Shown: positions 39,647 to 48,275 of the stretch, piece by piece | Numbering within the stretch: the first letter of the stretch is position 1 | Layout: the number at the start of each line of letters is the position of its first letter | Assembly (NCBI RefSeq): GCF_003985155.1 | Contig: NZ_ML133689.1 | Span: 62,001-126,000, forward strand | Source of the DNA: Rhizobium vallis | Lineage (GTDB): Bacteria > Pseudomonadota > Alphaproteobacteria > Rhizobiales > Rhizobiaceae | Direction: 5' to 3' | Length of the DNA: 64,000 nt | Notes under the pieces: generated by a model | Seen by the model: the letters and a program-made list of their open reading frames with translations, nothing else | Told to the model about the DNA's origin: nothing | Databases searched by the model: none | Program-made: the position numbers and the translations under genes

Positions 39647-41401
39647 ATGCGTACGCTTCTCGCCGCCTTTGCGGCCACCACCATCCTCGCGGGCGCCGCT
39701 CAGGCGACGACGGTCTATCCGCTTGACCGCGTGACGATTCTCGTCGGCTCGCCGTTCGATTTCAAGGTCGAGCTCAACAAGCAGGTCAAGCCTGAAGACG
39801 TGAAGATCACGGTCAACGGCCAGGACTACAAGACCGTTCTCGGTGGCGAGGCGCAGTTCGTCGAGCTGGAAAAGGGCAAGGAAGACAAGGCTCTCGGCTC
39901 CGCTCTTCTGCTGCGCGGCCTGAAGATTTCAGCGCCCGGCGCTTACAAGGTCGAGGTCGCCGCCGGCGACGAAACGAAGTCCGTCACCTGGAACGTCTAC
40001 GAAACCGCTGGCCAGCCGAAGGCCAAGAACATCATTTTCCTGCTGGGCGACGGGCTTTCCGTTGCGCACCGCACCGCCGCCCGCATCATGTCCAAGGGCA
40101 TGACCGAGGGTAAGGCGAACGGCCGCCTGAACATGGACGATCTCGACCGCATGGCCTTCATCGGCACGTCGTCGACGAACGCGGTTTCCACGGACTCTGC
40201 CAACACCATGTCGGCCTACATGACGGGTCACAAGACCGCCGTCAACGCACTCGGCGTCTACGCGGACCGCACGCCGGCCTCGCTCGACGACCCGCGAGTC
40301 GAAACCTTCGCGGAAGCTCTTCGCCGCACGACCAAGAAGTCGATCGGCATCGTTGCGACGGCTGAAGTCGAAGACGCGACGCCGGCTGCGGTCGTTTCCC
40401 ATACCCGCAACCGTAGCGACAAGGCCGAGGTCGTCGGCATGCTGCTCGACGTCAAGCCGGACGTTCTCCTCGGCGGCGGCTCGGCCTATTTCCTCGGCAA
40501 AGAGGTCGCCGGTTCCAAGCGCAAGGACAATCAGGATTACATCAAGCTGTTCCAGGACGCCGGCTACAAGCTTGCAACCGACAAGAACGAGCTTGCAGCC
40601 AATGCATCGGCTGAAGGCAAACTCTTGGGTCTCTTCCACACCGGCAACATGGACGTCACCCTCGATCGCGAATTCCTCAAGAAGGGCACCGTCGACAAGT
40701 TCCCGAACCAGCCGGGTCTCGTCGAGATGACCAAGGTTGCGCTCGACCGTCTCTCGAAGAACCCCGACGGTTTCTTCCTGATGGTCGAAGGCTCCTCGAT
40801 CGACAAGATGTCCCATCCGCTCGATTGGGATCGCGCCGTCTTCGAAACCATCGAATTCGACCAGGCGATCGGCGTTGCCCGCGATTTCCAGAAGGCCCAT
40901 CCCGATACGCTGATCGTCGTCACCGGCGACCACACCCATGGCGTATCCATCATCGGCACTGTCGATGACGAGAAGCCAGGCACGGAGATGCGCGAAAAGG
41001 TCGGGACCTACGCCGAAGCCGGCTTCCCAAACTACAACGATGAAAACGGCGACGGTTACCCCGACAAGGTCGACGTCAGCCGCCGCCTGTTCCTGAGCGC
41101 CAACAACGGCCCTGACCACTACGAGACCTTCCGTCCGAAGCTCGACGGTCCGTTCGTTCCGGCTGTCCAGAACGAAAAGAAGGAATATGTCGCCAACGAG
41201 CAGTACAAGGATGTTCCCGGCGCGGTCTTCGTCCAGGGCAATCTCCCGAAGGGCAGCGAAAGCGGCGTCCATGCGGTCGACGACGTCGTCCTGCAGTCGG
41301 CTGGTCCGGGTTCGGAAGAATTCCATGGCTACATGGAACAGAGCGACGTTTATCGCGTGCTCGCCGACACTTTTGCCCTCGGCTCCAAACAGACGAACTA
41401 A
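39647..41401 (+). CDS. phoA: Secreted alkaline phosphatase
   Basis: The enzyme releases phosphate from phosphomonoesters outside the cytoplasm. The 584-residue protein has a signal peptide ending in AQA near residue 20. The alkaline phosphatase fold has a metal site in IIFLLGDGLS near 130, the nucleophile serine in STDSANTMSAYMTGHK near 184, and GDHTHG near 427. A short N-terminal beta domain precedes the catalytic domain. The ATG at 39647 alone gives a signal peptide. The Pho box just upstream supports the role. It is longer than E. coli PhoA, and the symbol is used in the broad sense. Confidence 0.92.
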   Translation: MRTLLAAFAATTILAGAAQATTVYPLDRVTILVGSPFDFKVELNKQVKPEDVKITVNGQDYKTVLGGEAQFVELEKGKEDKALGSALLLRGLKISAPGAYKVEVAAGDETKSVTWNVYETAGQPKAKNIIFLLGDGLSVAHRTAARIMSKGMTEGKANGRLNMDDLDRMAFIGTSSTNAVSTDSANTMSAYMTGHKTAVNALGVYADRTPASLDDPRVETFAEALRRTTKKSIGIVATAEVEDATPAAVVSHTRNRSDKAEVVGMLLDVKPDVLLGGGSAYFLGKEVAGSKRKDNQDYIKLFQDAGYKLATDKNELAANASAEGKLLGLFHTGNMDVTLDREFLKKGTVDKFPNQPGLVEMTKVALDRLSKNPDGFFLMVEGSSIDKMSHPLDWDRAVFETIEFDQAIGVARDFQKAHPDTLIVVTGDHTHGVSIIGTVDDEKPGTEMREKVGTYAEAGFPNYNDENGDGYPDKVDVSRRLFLSANNGPDHYETFRPKLDGPFVPAVQNEKKEYVANEQYKDVPGAVFVQGNLPKGSESGVHAVDDVVLQSAGPGSEEFHGYMEQSDVYRVLADTFALGSKQTN

Positions 41402-41450
41402 GTTGATTTGACGAGGCTGCTTGCCGGCCTTGTATCTTTCATCGATCCTG

Positions 41451-41480
41451 ATCCCGGCCGTTCAGCGGCCGGGATTTGCT
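41451..41480 (+). terminator. Hairpin between phoA and the ABC operon
   Basis: ATCCCGGCCG and CGGCCGGGAT form a perfect 10-bp stem with loop TTCAG, followed by TTGCTT. It ends 15 bases before the next ATG, so it could act as a partial terminator or attenuator. Confidence 0.6.
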
Positions 41481-41494
41481 TCCTGGAGGTCGCC

Positions 41495-41956
41495 ATGGAC
41501 ATATTCTCTTCGCTGCATCTCAGCCGCCGTCGGCTGATCGGCGCTGCCGTCGCGCTTCCCTTCACCGCTTCCTTCGTTCGTGCCGCCGATCCGTCGCTGA
41601 GTTTCAACGAGCTCTACGGCAAGTTCGGTGTGCTCGGGCTCGAATTCTCCGACAAGGTGAAGGCGCTCGCCGGCCAGGAAATCAGCATGAAGGGCTTCAT
41701 GGCGCCGCCGCTGAAGGCCGAGGCGCAGTTCTTCGTGCTCACCGAAGTGCCGATGTCGCTCTGCCCCTTCTGCTCCTCGGATGCCGACTGGCCGGACAAT
41801 ATCGTCGTCGTTTATCTCTCGGAAAAGCAGACCTTCGTACAGCCGCGCCAGACGATCGAAGTGCGCGGCGCGTTGGAATATGGTTCCTGGACGGATCCGG
41901 AAACCGGCTTCGTCAGCCTGTTGCGCATTCGCCAGGCCGAATATTCGGCCGTCTGA
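41495..41956 (+). CDS. Tat-like exported protein with CPFC motif, DUF3299-like
   Basis: The 153-residue protein has a twin-arginine-like signal (SRRRLIGAAVALPFTASF, about 9-26). A small beta-rich domain follows, with GFMAPPLKAEAQFFVLTE near 68-85 and a CPFC motif near 91. It is similar in outline to DUF3299 proteins, which accompany ABC transporters linked to zinc starvation in Pseudomonas. The cysteines could bind metal or act in redox. It leads a tight operon with the ATPase and permease. The function is inferred from context; I have no direct evidence of zinc binding. Confidence 0.6.
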   Translation: MDIFSSLHLSRRRLIGAAVALPFTASFVRAADPSLSFNELYGKFGVLGLEFSDKVKALAGQEISMKGFMAPPLKAEAQFFVLTEVPMSLCPFCSSDADWPDNIVVVYLSEKQTFVQPRQTIEVRGALEYGSWTDPETGFVSLLRIRQAEYSAV

Positions 41957-41962
41957 ACCGAT

Positions 41963-42655
41963 ATGCTCGCTCTCGATATCGAAAATCTTGATGTCACCTT
42001 CCCAGGTCTGTCCTCACCGGCGTTGGCGATCGGCCGCCTGTCGATCAATGCCGGTAGCAGGGTCGCCATCACCGGCGCGTCCGGCTCCGGCAAGAGCACC
42101 TTCGTCAATATCGTTACCGGGCTGGAACGGGCGCGACAGGGTCGCATCCGCTGGAATGGCGAGGATATCGCGGATTTTTCCGAGAGCCGACGCGACCGGT
42201 TCCGCGCCGCCAATATCGGCCTTGTCATGCAGGAGTTCCATCTCTTCCCCGGTCTGTCGGCGTTGGAAAACGTGCTTCTGCCTGCGCGCCTTGCCGGTGC
42301 CGCCACGGCCGATCTCATCGAGCGGGCGCATGCGCTTTTGAGCACGGTCGGCCTTTCCCGCTCCGGCCAGAAGATCGAAACCATGTCGCGCGGCGAGATG
42401 CAGCGCGTGGCAATCGCCCGCGCGCTGCTGCGCAAGCCCGGCGTCATCATCGCCGACGAGCCGACCGCAAGCCTCGATGCCGAAAGCGGTGAGGCTGTCG
42501 GCGATCTCATCCTCGACCTCGCGATTGCGGAAGGCAGCACGCTGATCGTCGTTTCGCACGATCAGCGCCTCGCCAGCCGCCTCGACCGACGCATTACCTT
42601 TGGCGCCGGCCGGATCAAAGAAGATTCCGCTGCCACGGCGGGGGAGGCTGCATGA
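41963..42655 (+). CDS. ABC transporter ATPase, LolD/MacB type
   Basis: The 230-residue protein has Walker A GASGSGKST (38-46), a Q-loop with VMQEFHLFPGLS near 89, the signature SRGEMQRVAIARAL near 136 and Walker B VIIADEPTASLD near 155. The sequence groups with ATPases that partner FtsX-fold permeases acting from the periplasmic side rather than with importers. It starts six bases after the CPFC gene, and its stop overlaps the permease start (ATGA). Confidence 0.9.
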   Translation: MLALDIENLDVTFPGLSSPALAIGRLSINAGSRVAITGASGSGKSTFVNIVTGLERARQGRIRWNGEDIADFSESRRDRFRAANIGLVMQEFHLFPGLSALENVLLPARLAGAATADLIERAHALLSTVGLSRSGQKIETMSRGEMQRVAIARALLRKPGVIIADEPTASLDAESGEAVGDLILDLAIAEGSTLIVVSHDQRLASRLDRRITFGAGRIKEDSAATAGEAA

Positions 42656-43911
42656 TCCGCTTCATCCTCGCCGATCTTCGCCGCCTCTGGGCGGGGTCCT
42701 TGGTCATCGTGCTGCTGGTGGCGCTGGCGAGCGCGCTCGGCGTTGCCGTCGTTCTGCAGGAACGAGCGCTTCGCCTCGGCAGCGCGCGGGCCGCCGACAA
42801 GTTCGATCTGGTCATCGGCGCCGGCGGCAGCGAAACGCAGCTCGTGTTGTCCTCCGTCTTCCTGCAGCCCTCGCCCTTGCCGCTGATGCCGGGCGAGGCT
42901 CTGGCCAGGCTTGCCGGGGATCCTCGCGTCAAATGGGCCGCTCCGATCGGCTTCGGCGATTCCTTCTCCGGCTATCCGATCGTCGGCACAACGGCGACGC
43001 TGGCGGATAAGCTGTCCGGCGGCTTTGTCGAGGGCAAGGTTTTCGCGCGCGAGGGAGAGGCGGTGATCGGTTCCTCCGTGAAGCTTTCGCTCGGCGGCGA
43101 GATCAAGCCGATGCACGGTTTGGCGGAAGAAGGGGGCGAGACCCATACCGAACTCGTCTATCATATCGCCGGCCGCCTGCGGCCGACCGGCACCGCCTGG
43201 GATCGGGCCATTCTCGTTCCGATTCAAGCTGTCTGGCATATTCACGGCCTGGGGGCCGAAGGCGCCGAGGCGGCCGGGCACGATCACGAACAGGTGGGCG
43301 CCGAACACGATGGGCATGAGCATCACGGCGAAATCGACCCGGATGCCGCGCTCGACGAGACCTGGGGCGCGGATGCGCCCGGCCTTCCCGCCATCCTCGT
43401 CAAGCCGAAGACGATCGCCGACGCCTACAAGCTGCGGCAGGACTATCGCGGTGGCGATACCATTGCCGTCTTTCCAGGCGAAGTGCTGACCAATCTCTAC
43501 GCCACGCTCGGCGACGCCAAGCAGATCCTCGTTGCGGTCGCTTCCGGTGCCCAGGCTCTGGTCGCCGCCTCGCTGGTGCTGGTGACGGTCATCCATATTG
43601 GCCAGCGCCGCCGCCAGATAGGCGCGCTGAGGGCCTTCGGCGCCCCGCGTGGCGCGATCTTCGGCATCGTGTGGCTGGAATTCTTCGCCCTCGTGGCGGT
43701 GGGGATCGGGCTTGGATTCGCACTCGGATTTGCCGCGGCCCTGACCTTGTCAGGCATGTTCTCGCAAACGAGCGGCATCGCCATGCCGGTGGGTTTCGCC
43801 CGCGGAGATGGCGGGCTGGCAGGGATCCTGCTTGCTTTTGGCGCAATTCTCGCCGCGCTGCCGGCGGTGTTGGCCTATCGGCAATCGCCGGCACAGGCGC
43901 TGAGAGTCTGA
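42652..43911 (+). CDS. FtsX-family ABC permease with histidine-rich periplasmic segment
   Basis: The 419-residue protein has one N-terminal span (about 13-34), a large periplasmic domain and three C-terminal spans, the FtsX/MacB layout. The periplasmic part carries a segment at about residues 209-228 with six histidines and several acidic residues (GHDHEQ ... EHDGHEHHGEID), which suggests transition-metal binding. With the ATPase and CPFC protein it resembles Zur-regulated systems of Pseudomonas (PA4064-PA4066 as I recall them). What it moves is unknown. Confidence 0.85.
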   Translation: MIRFILADLRRLWAGSLVIVLLVALASALGVAVVLQERALRLGSARAADKFDLVIGAGGSETQLVLSSVFLQPSPLPLMPGEALARLAGDPRVKWAAPIGFGDSFSGYPIVGTTATLADKLSGGFVEGKVFAREGEAVIGSSVKLSLGGEIKPMHGLAEEGGETHTELVYHIAGRLRPTGTAWDRAILVPIQAVWHIHGLGAEGAEAAGHDHEQVGAEHDGHEHHGEIDPDAALDETWGADAPGLPAILVKPKTIADAYKLRQDYRGGDTIAVFPGEVLTNLYATLGDAKQILVAVASGAQALVAASLVLVTVIHIGQRRRQIGALRAFGAPRGAIFGIVWLEFFALVAVGIGLGFALGFAAALTLSGMFSQTSGIAMPVGFARGDGGLAGILLAFGAILAALPAVLAYRQSPAQALRV

Positions 43912-44121
43912 TCCTCTGAAAAACCCCGTACTGAAACGGCCATGCGCTGTCCGGCAGCGATAATCACCGACGTCGCTATTAGACTAAAGTCATAATCCCA
44001 AAGCCTCTCTCTTTGCGGCCTGTCTTTTCTGGCACACTCTCGTCAGGCGTGTCGCGGCCAGGGATATGCTTTGAGGAGAGTAGGTCGCGCCCGTTGCTCA
44101 TCACTCTGTGGAGGACAGACA

Positions 44122-46008
44122 ATGGCAAATGTCGCAAGCATCGACGGCGCGAAGGCCGGTCCGATGACGGGCGAGGAGAAGAAGGTCATCTTCGCATCTT
44201 CGCTCGGCACCGTTTTCGAATGGTACGATTTCTATCTTTACGGTTCGCTCGCCACCTATATCGGCGCGACTTACTTCACCCAATACCCCGAGGCAACGCG
44301 CAACATCTTCACGCTGCTCGCCTTTGCCGCCGGCTTTCTGGTGCGCCCGTTCGGCGCGCTGGTCTTCGGCCGTCTCGGTGATCTCGTCGGCCGCAAATAC
44401 ACCTTTCTGATAACGATCCTGATCATGGGCATGTCGACTTTCCTTGTCGGCATTCTGCCGGGTGCGGCCACCATCGGCATCGCAGCGCCGATCATCCTGA
44501 TCGGCTTGCGCCTGCTGCAGGGCTTGGCGCTCGGCGGTGAATATGGCGGCGCGGCAACCTATGTCGCCGAACATGCGCCGAACGGGCGGCGCGGCTATTT
44601 CACCTCATGGATTCAGACGACGGCGACGCTCGGCCTGTTTCTGTCGCTGATCGTCATCGTCCTCGTTCAATATCTGATGGGCCCGGTTCAATTCGCCGCC
44701 TGGGGCTGGCGTATTCCGTTCCTGGTCTCGGTCGTCCTGCTCGGTATCTCCGTTTGGATCCGTCTGAAGATGAACGAATCGCCGGCGTTCCAGCGCATGA
44801 AGGCGGAGGGCAAAGGTTCCAAGGCGCCGTTGACCGAAGCCTTCGGCCAGTGGAAGAACGCCAAGATCGCGCTCATCGCGCTTCTCGGCGCCACCATGGG
44901 TCAGGCGGTCGTCTGGTACGGCGGCCAGTTCTATGCGCTGTTCTTCCTGCAGAACGTGCTGAAGGTGGATCTGCAATCGGCCAACATCATGGTCGCCATC
45001 GCGCTGTTCCTGGCAACGCCGTTCTTCGTCATCTTCGGCGGCCTCTCCGACAAGATCGGCCGCAAGCCGATCATCATGGCGGGCCTTCTCATCGCGGCGG
45101 TGACCTATAATCCGCTGTTCAAGGCGATGACCTGGACGGCGAACCCCGCACTTGCCGAAGCACAGGCAACGATCCGCGCAACGGTCACAGCCGATCCCGC
45201 GGACTGCCGGTTCCAGTTCAACCCGACAGGCACGGTGAAATTCACCAGCTCCTGCGACGTGGCGACGGCGTTCCTGACGAAGAACTCGGTGCCTTATGAC
45301 GTCGTACCCGGTCCCGCCGGACAGCCGGCAACGGTGAAGGTCGGCAACGAGACGATCGCGAGCTTCGACGCCATCGCCGCCGGCGATAAGGCGAAGGGCA
45401 TGACCGCCGCCTTCGAAAAGGGTGTCAACATCGCGCTCCACGATGCCGGCTACCCGCTGAAGCGCGGCGCCGTCAAGGTGCCGGACGCCAAGCTCGATGC
45501 CTTCATCGCCGCCAACCCGGAACTGGCACTCAACGCCGATGCCGTGCGTGGCGGCGAAAAGGAAACCGTGCCGGCGGCCAAGCTGGTGGAAACCAAGCTG
45601 CTGACGGCGGATGAGGCGAATGGCGTTACCGACATGGCGGTCTACAACATCGCCAATGGCGGCAGCTTCGCCATGACCGCCGATCCCGCCCGGGTCAACT
45701 GGATCGGGACGATCGCGATCCTGTTCGTCCTCGTCATCTACGTGACGATGGTCTATGGCCCGATCGCCGCGCTTCTGGTCGAGCTCTTCCCGACCCGCAT
45801 CCGCTATACCGGCATGTCGCTGCCCTATCACATCGGCAACGGCTGGTTCGGCGGCCTGCTGCCGGCGACGGCCTTCGCGATGAGCGCTGCCGCGGGTGAT
45901 ATCTATTACGGTCTCTGGTACCCGATCGTCTTTGCGTCGATCACGCTGGTGATCGGCCTGATCTTCCTGCCGGAAACGAAGAACAGGGATATCCACGCAC
46001 TGGATTGA
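44122..46008 (+). CDS. MHS-type MFS transporter with a large insert
   Basis: The 628-residue protein is clearly a metabolite:H+ symporter-type MFS carrier: VFEWYDFYLYGSLA near 32-45, GRLGDLVGRKY near 85 and LLQGLALGGEYGGAA near 132. Between the eighth or ninth span and the final spans it has an extra soluble segment of about 185 residues (roughly 340-525) with two cysteines. Most MHS carriers are 430-550 residues long. The last part (LVELFPTRIRYTGMSLPYH) is normal. GGAGGA precedes the ATG at 44122. The substrate is probably a carboxylate or osmolyte but cannot be read from the sequence. Confidence 0.87.
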   Translation: MANVASIDGAKAGPMTGEEKKVIFASSLGTVFEWYDFYLYGSLATYIGATYFTQYPEATRNIFTLLAFAAGFLVRPFGALVFGRLGDLVGRKYTFLITILIMGMSTFLVGILPGAATIGIAAPIILIGLRLLQGLALGGEYGGAATYVAEHAPNGRRGYFTSWIQTTATLGLFLSLIVIVLVQYLMGPVQFAAWGWRIPFLVSVVLLGISVWIRLKMNESPAFQRMKAEGKGSKAPLTEAFGQWKNAKIALIALLGATMGQAVVWYGGQFYALFFLQNVLKVDLQSANIMVAIALFLATPFFVIFGGLSDKIGRKPIIMAGLLIAAVTYNPLFKAMTWTANPALAEAQATIRATVTADPADCRFQFNPTGTVKFTSSCDVATAFLTKNSVPYDVVPGPAGQPATVKVGNETIASFDAIAAGDKAKGMTAAFEKGVNIALHDAGYPLKRGAVKVPDAKLDAFIAANPELALNADAVRGGEKETVPAAKLVETKLLTADEANGVTDMAVYNIANGGSFAMTADPARVNWIGTIAILFVLVIYVTMVYGPIAALLVELFPTRIRYTGMSLPYHIGNGWFGGLLPATAFAMSAAAGDIYYGLWYPIVFASITLVIGLIFLPETKNRDIHALD

Positions 46009-46027
46009 TCTGCGTTCAAGCTTGACG

Positions 46028-46064
46028 AAAAAGGCCCGGCGCTCACAAGGCGCCGGGCTTTTTT
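46028..46064. terminator. Strong bidirectional terminator
   Basis: GCCCGGCGC at 46034-46042 and GCGCCGGGC at 46050-46058 form a perfect stem with A-run before and T-run after. Part of it encodes the last codons of the PAP2 gene, so it serves both convergent genes. Confidence 0.93.
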
Positions 46065-46795
46065 ATATCCGGGAACAGTTGCTTCGACAGCGGCCATCCA
46101 TCCGGCGCCAGTTTGAAGAGCAGGCCGCAGCGAGCAAAGACGATCGCCGTCAGCAGCGAGAACCAGGCGCCCAAGGCAAGGCCGGCCATGACGTCGCTCG
46201 GATAATGGGCGCCGACCATGACGCGGGTCATGGCGAGCCAGATGGCGCAGGCGATGAAGGCGACGCGGTAGCGCGGAAACAGAAGAGCAAAGGCGGCGAA
46301 GAATGCGCCAACCGTGGTGGAATGACCGGACGGGAAGCTTTCGAAAGAGGCATGGCCCGAAAAGGGCGTGAAGGAAAAGATGCCGTAGTCGTGGAAATGC
46401 TCGGGGCGCGCCCTTCCAATCGCCCGCTTCAACAGATTGGCGAGAAGACCGGAGAAGACGACCGTGACGAAGAGATAGGCGCCGATCCAGCTGACATAGA
46501 GGGCCTGCGCCTTAGAGCGCGCCGTCTTCAGGAGCTTGTAGCCCGCCCTGCCCTGAAAGAAGAGCAGGATGCTAGTGTAGATCAGCCAGGCGGAATCGCC
46601 GAAGCCAGTCAGCATCTCGCCCAGATGCTTTACAGGTGCGGGCGCTTCGCTGGCGCCGACCGGCGCATCGAAGAGCAGCATGGAAAGGACCACGGCATTG
46701 AGCGCGATGAAAAGGCAGGCCTGCCAGCGCAAAGGCGGCATGACTGTTCCGCTTCGGCGCCAGCGCCTGTCCAGGGAAGCCCAAAATGCCCGCAT
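46043..46795 (-). CDS. PAP2-family membrane phosphatase
   Basis: The 250-residue protein has about six membrane spans and the three PAP2 phosphatase motifs: KRAIGRARP near 122, PSGHST near 154 and RVMVGAHYPSD near 190. Such enzymes dephosphorylate lipid phosphates such as phosphatidic acid, undecaprenyl pyrophosphate or lipid A; which one is not clear. The C-terminus (FPDIKKPGAL) is encoded by the terminator stem, which is unusual but possible. It stands alone on the - strand. Confidence 0.88.
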   Translation of the reverse strand: MRAFWASLDRRWRRSGTVMPPLRWQACLFIALNAVVLSMLLFDAPVGASEAPAPVKHLGEMLTGFGDSAWLIYTSILLFFQGRAGYKLLKTARSKAQALYVSWIGAYLFVTVVFSGLLANLLKRAIGRARPEHFHDYGIFSFTPFSGHASFESFPSGHSTTVGAFFAAFALLFPRYRVAFIACAIWLAMTRVMVGAHYPSDVMAGLALGAWFSLLTAIVFARCGLLFKLAPDGWPLSKQLFPDIKKPGAL

Positions 46796-46916
46796 CCTGT
46801 CGTCCGTTCGAATTTACCGGGTTAAAATTCGGCGCAAAAATACACGAGATTGTGGCTAGGAATAGTCCGTTTCGGAGAATTCGACCGGCTCGGTCGCGGC
46901 TTATCGACCTTTCACG

Positions 46917-46948
46917 AAAAAGCCCTCCGCATGCGTGATGCGAAGGGC
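46917..46948 (-). terminator. Terminator of leuB
   Basis: An imperfect stem (GCCCTCCGCAT with ATGCGAAGGGC) reads out on the - strand into a T-run (46917-46921). It lies 26 bases beyond the leuB stop, with a parS site between. Confidence 0.7.
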
Positions 46949-46955
46949 CGGATGC

Positions 46956-46971
46956 TGTTTCACGTGAAATA
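46956..46971. other. parS: parS site 5 (15/16), between leuB and its terminator
   Basis: TGTTTCACGTGAAATA differs from the consensus at one position and keeps the CACGTG core. It is 40 kb from parS site 3. It lies in the transcribed 3' end of leuB. Confidence 0.85.
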
Positions 46972-46973
46972 TA

Positions 46974-48086
46974 TCAGGCCGAAAGCGCCTTGAACTCGGC
47001 GAGGATCGCATCGCCCATCTCGACGGTGCCGACCTGCCTTGCGCCATCAGCCATGATGTCGCCGGTGCGGATGCCCTTGTCGAGCACGTTGGCGATCGCC
47101 TTTTCCAGGTCGTCGGCTTCCTTCACCAGGTTGAAGGAGTAACGCAGGCACATGGCGAAGGAGGCGATCATGGCGATCGGGTTGGCGACGCCCTTGCCGG
47201 CGATATCGGGGGCAGATCCATGCACGGGCTCGTAGAGCGCCTTGCGCTTGCCGGTCTTGCCATCCGGCGCGCCGAGCGAGGCCGAGGGCAGCATGCCCAG
47301 AGAGCCGGTCAACATGGCGGCGACGTCGGAGAGCATGTCGCCGAAGAGATTGTCGGTGACGATGACGTCGAACTGCTTGGGCTGGCGCACCAGCTGCATG
47401 CCGCCGGCATCGGCCAGCATATGCTCGAGCTGAACGTCGGAATATTTCGCCTTGTGCGTCTCGGTCACTACCTGGTTCCAGAGCACTCCCGACTTCATGA
47501 CGTTGCGCTTTTCCATCGAGCAGACGCGGTTCTGCCGCGTGCGGGCCATTTCAAAGGCGACGCCGGCGATGCGCTCGATCTCGTAGGTATCGTAGACCTG
47601 CGTGTCGATGCCGCGCTTCTGGCCGTTGCCGAGGTCGATGATCTCCTTCGGCTCGCCGAAATAGACGCCGCCCGTCAGTTCCCGGATGATCAGGATATCA
47701 AGGCCTTCGACCAGTTCCGGCTTCAGCGAGGAGGCCGAGGCAAGGGCCGGATAGCAGATCGCCGGGCGCAGGTTCGCGAAGAGCTGCAGATCCTTGCGCA
47801 GGCGCAGCAGGCCGGCTTCCGGACGCACTTCGTAAGGCACGCTATCCCATTTCGGTCCGCCGACGGCGCCGAAGAGAACGGCATCGGCGGCAAGCGCCTT
47901 CTGCATGTCGCCTTCGGAGATCGCCGCACCATGGGCATCGTAAGCGCTGCCGCCGACAAGGCCTTCGTCGGTGACGAAACCGGCATTCATCGCCTCGTTC
48001 ATATAGGCGATGATCTTGCGGACCTCGCCCATGGCCTCCGGACCGATGCCGTCACCCGGCAGCAGGAAAAGATTGCGCGCTGTCAT
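46974..48086 (-). CDS. leuB: 3-isopropylmalate dehydrogenase
   Basis: LeuB oxidises 3-isopropylmalate in leucine synthesis with NAD. The 370-residue protein has [12 protein letters not shown] near 8-19, [12 protein letters not shown] near 134 and [16 protein letters not shown] near 287, all family motifs. AGGAGGG precedes the ATG. leuD lies 1.2 kb to the right on the same strand, with a dehydratase gene on the opposite strand between them, so leuB and leuD are not a simple operon. Confidence 0.96.
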   Translation of the reverse strand: MTARNLFLLPGDGIGPEAMGEVRKIIAYMNEAMNAGFVTDEGLVGGSAYDAHGAAISEGDMQKALAADAVLFGAVGGPKWDSVPYEVRPEAGLLRLRKDLQLFANLRPAICYPALASASSLKPELVEGLDILIIRELTGGVYFGEPKEIIDLGNGQKRGIDTQVYDTYEIERIAGVAFEMARTRQNRVCSMEKRNVMKSGVLWNQVVTETHKAKYSDVQLEHMLADAGGMQLVRQPKQFDVIVTDNLFGDMLSDVAAMLTGSLGMLPSASLGAPDGKTGKRKALYEPVHGSAPDIAGKGVANPIAMIASFAMCLRYSFNLVKEADDLEKAIANVLDKGIRTGDIMADGARQVGTVEMGDAILAEFKALSA

Positions 48087-48275
48087 GAAACCCTCCTGGG
48101 AAAAACAAGTTGCGGCTTCTTAGCCCCCGGAAATGGGCATTTCAAGCGAGAGAAGGGCTGAATCGGTACGCTTCGCCCTTGGCCGCAATGGTTGATCTTG
48201 GGCCGCGATGGTTGCCCCTGCCCCTGCAGAAGGATTAGAACAGCGGGCGCACCTTTCACTCCCCTGGATGTTCCC

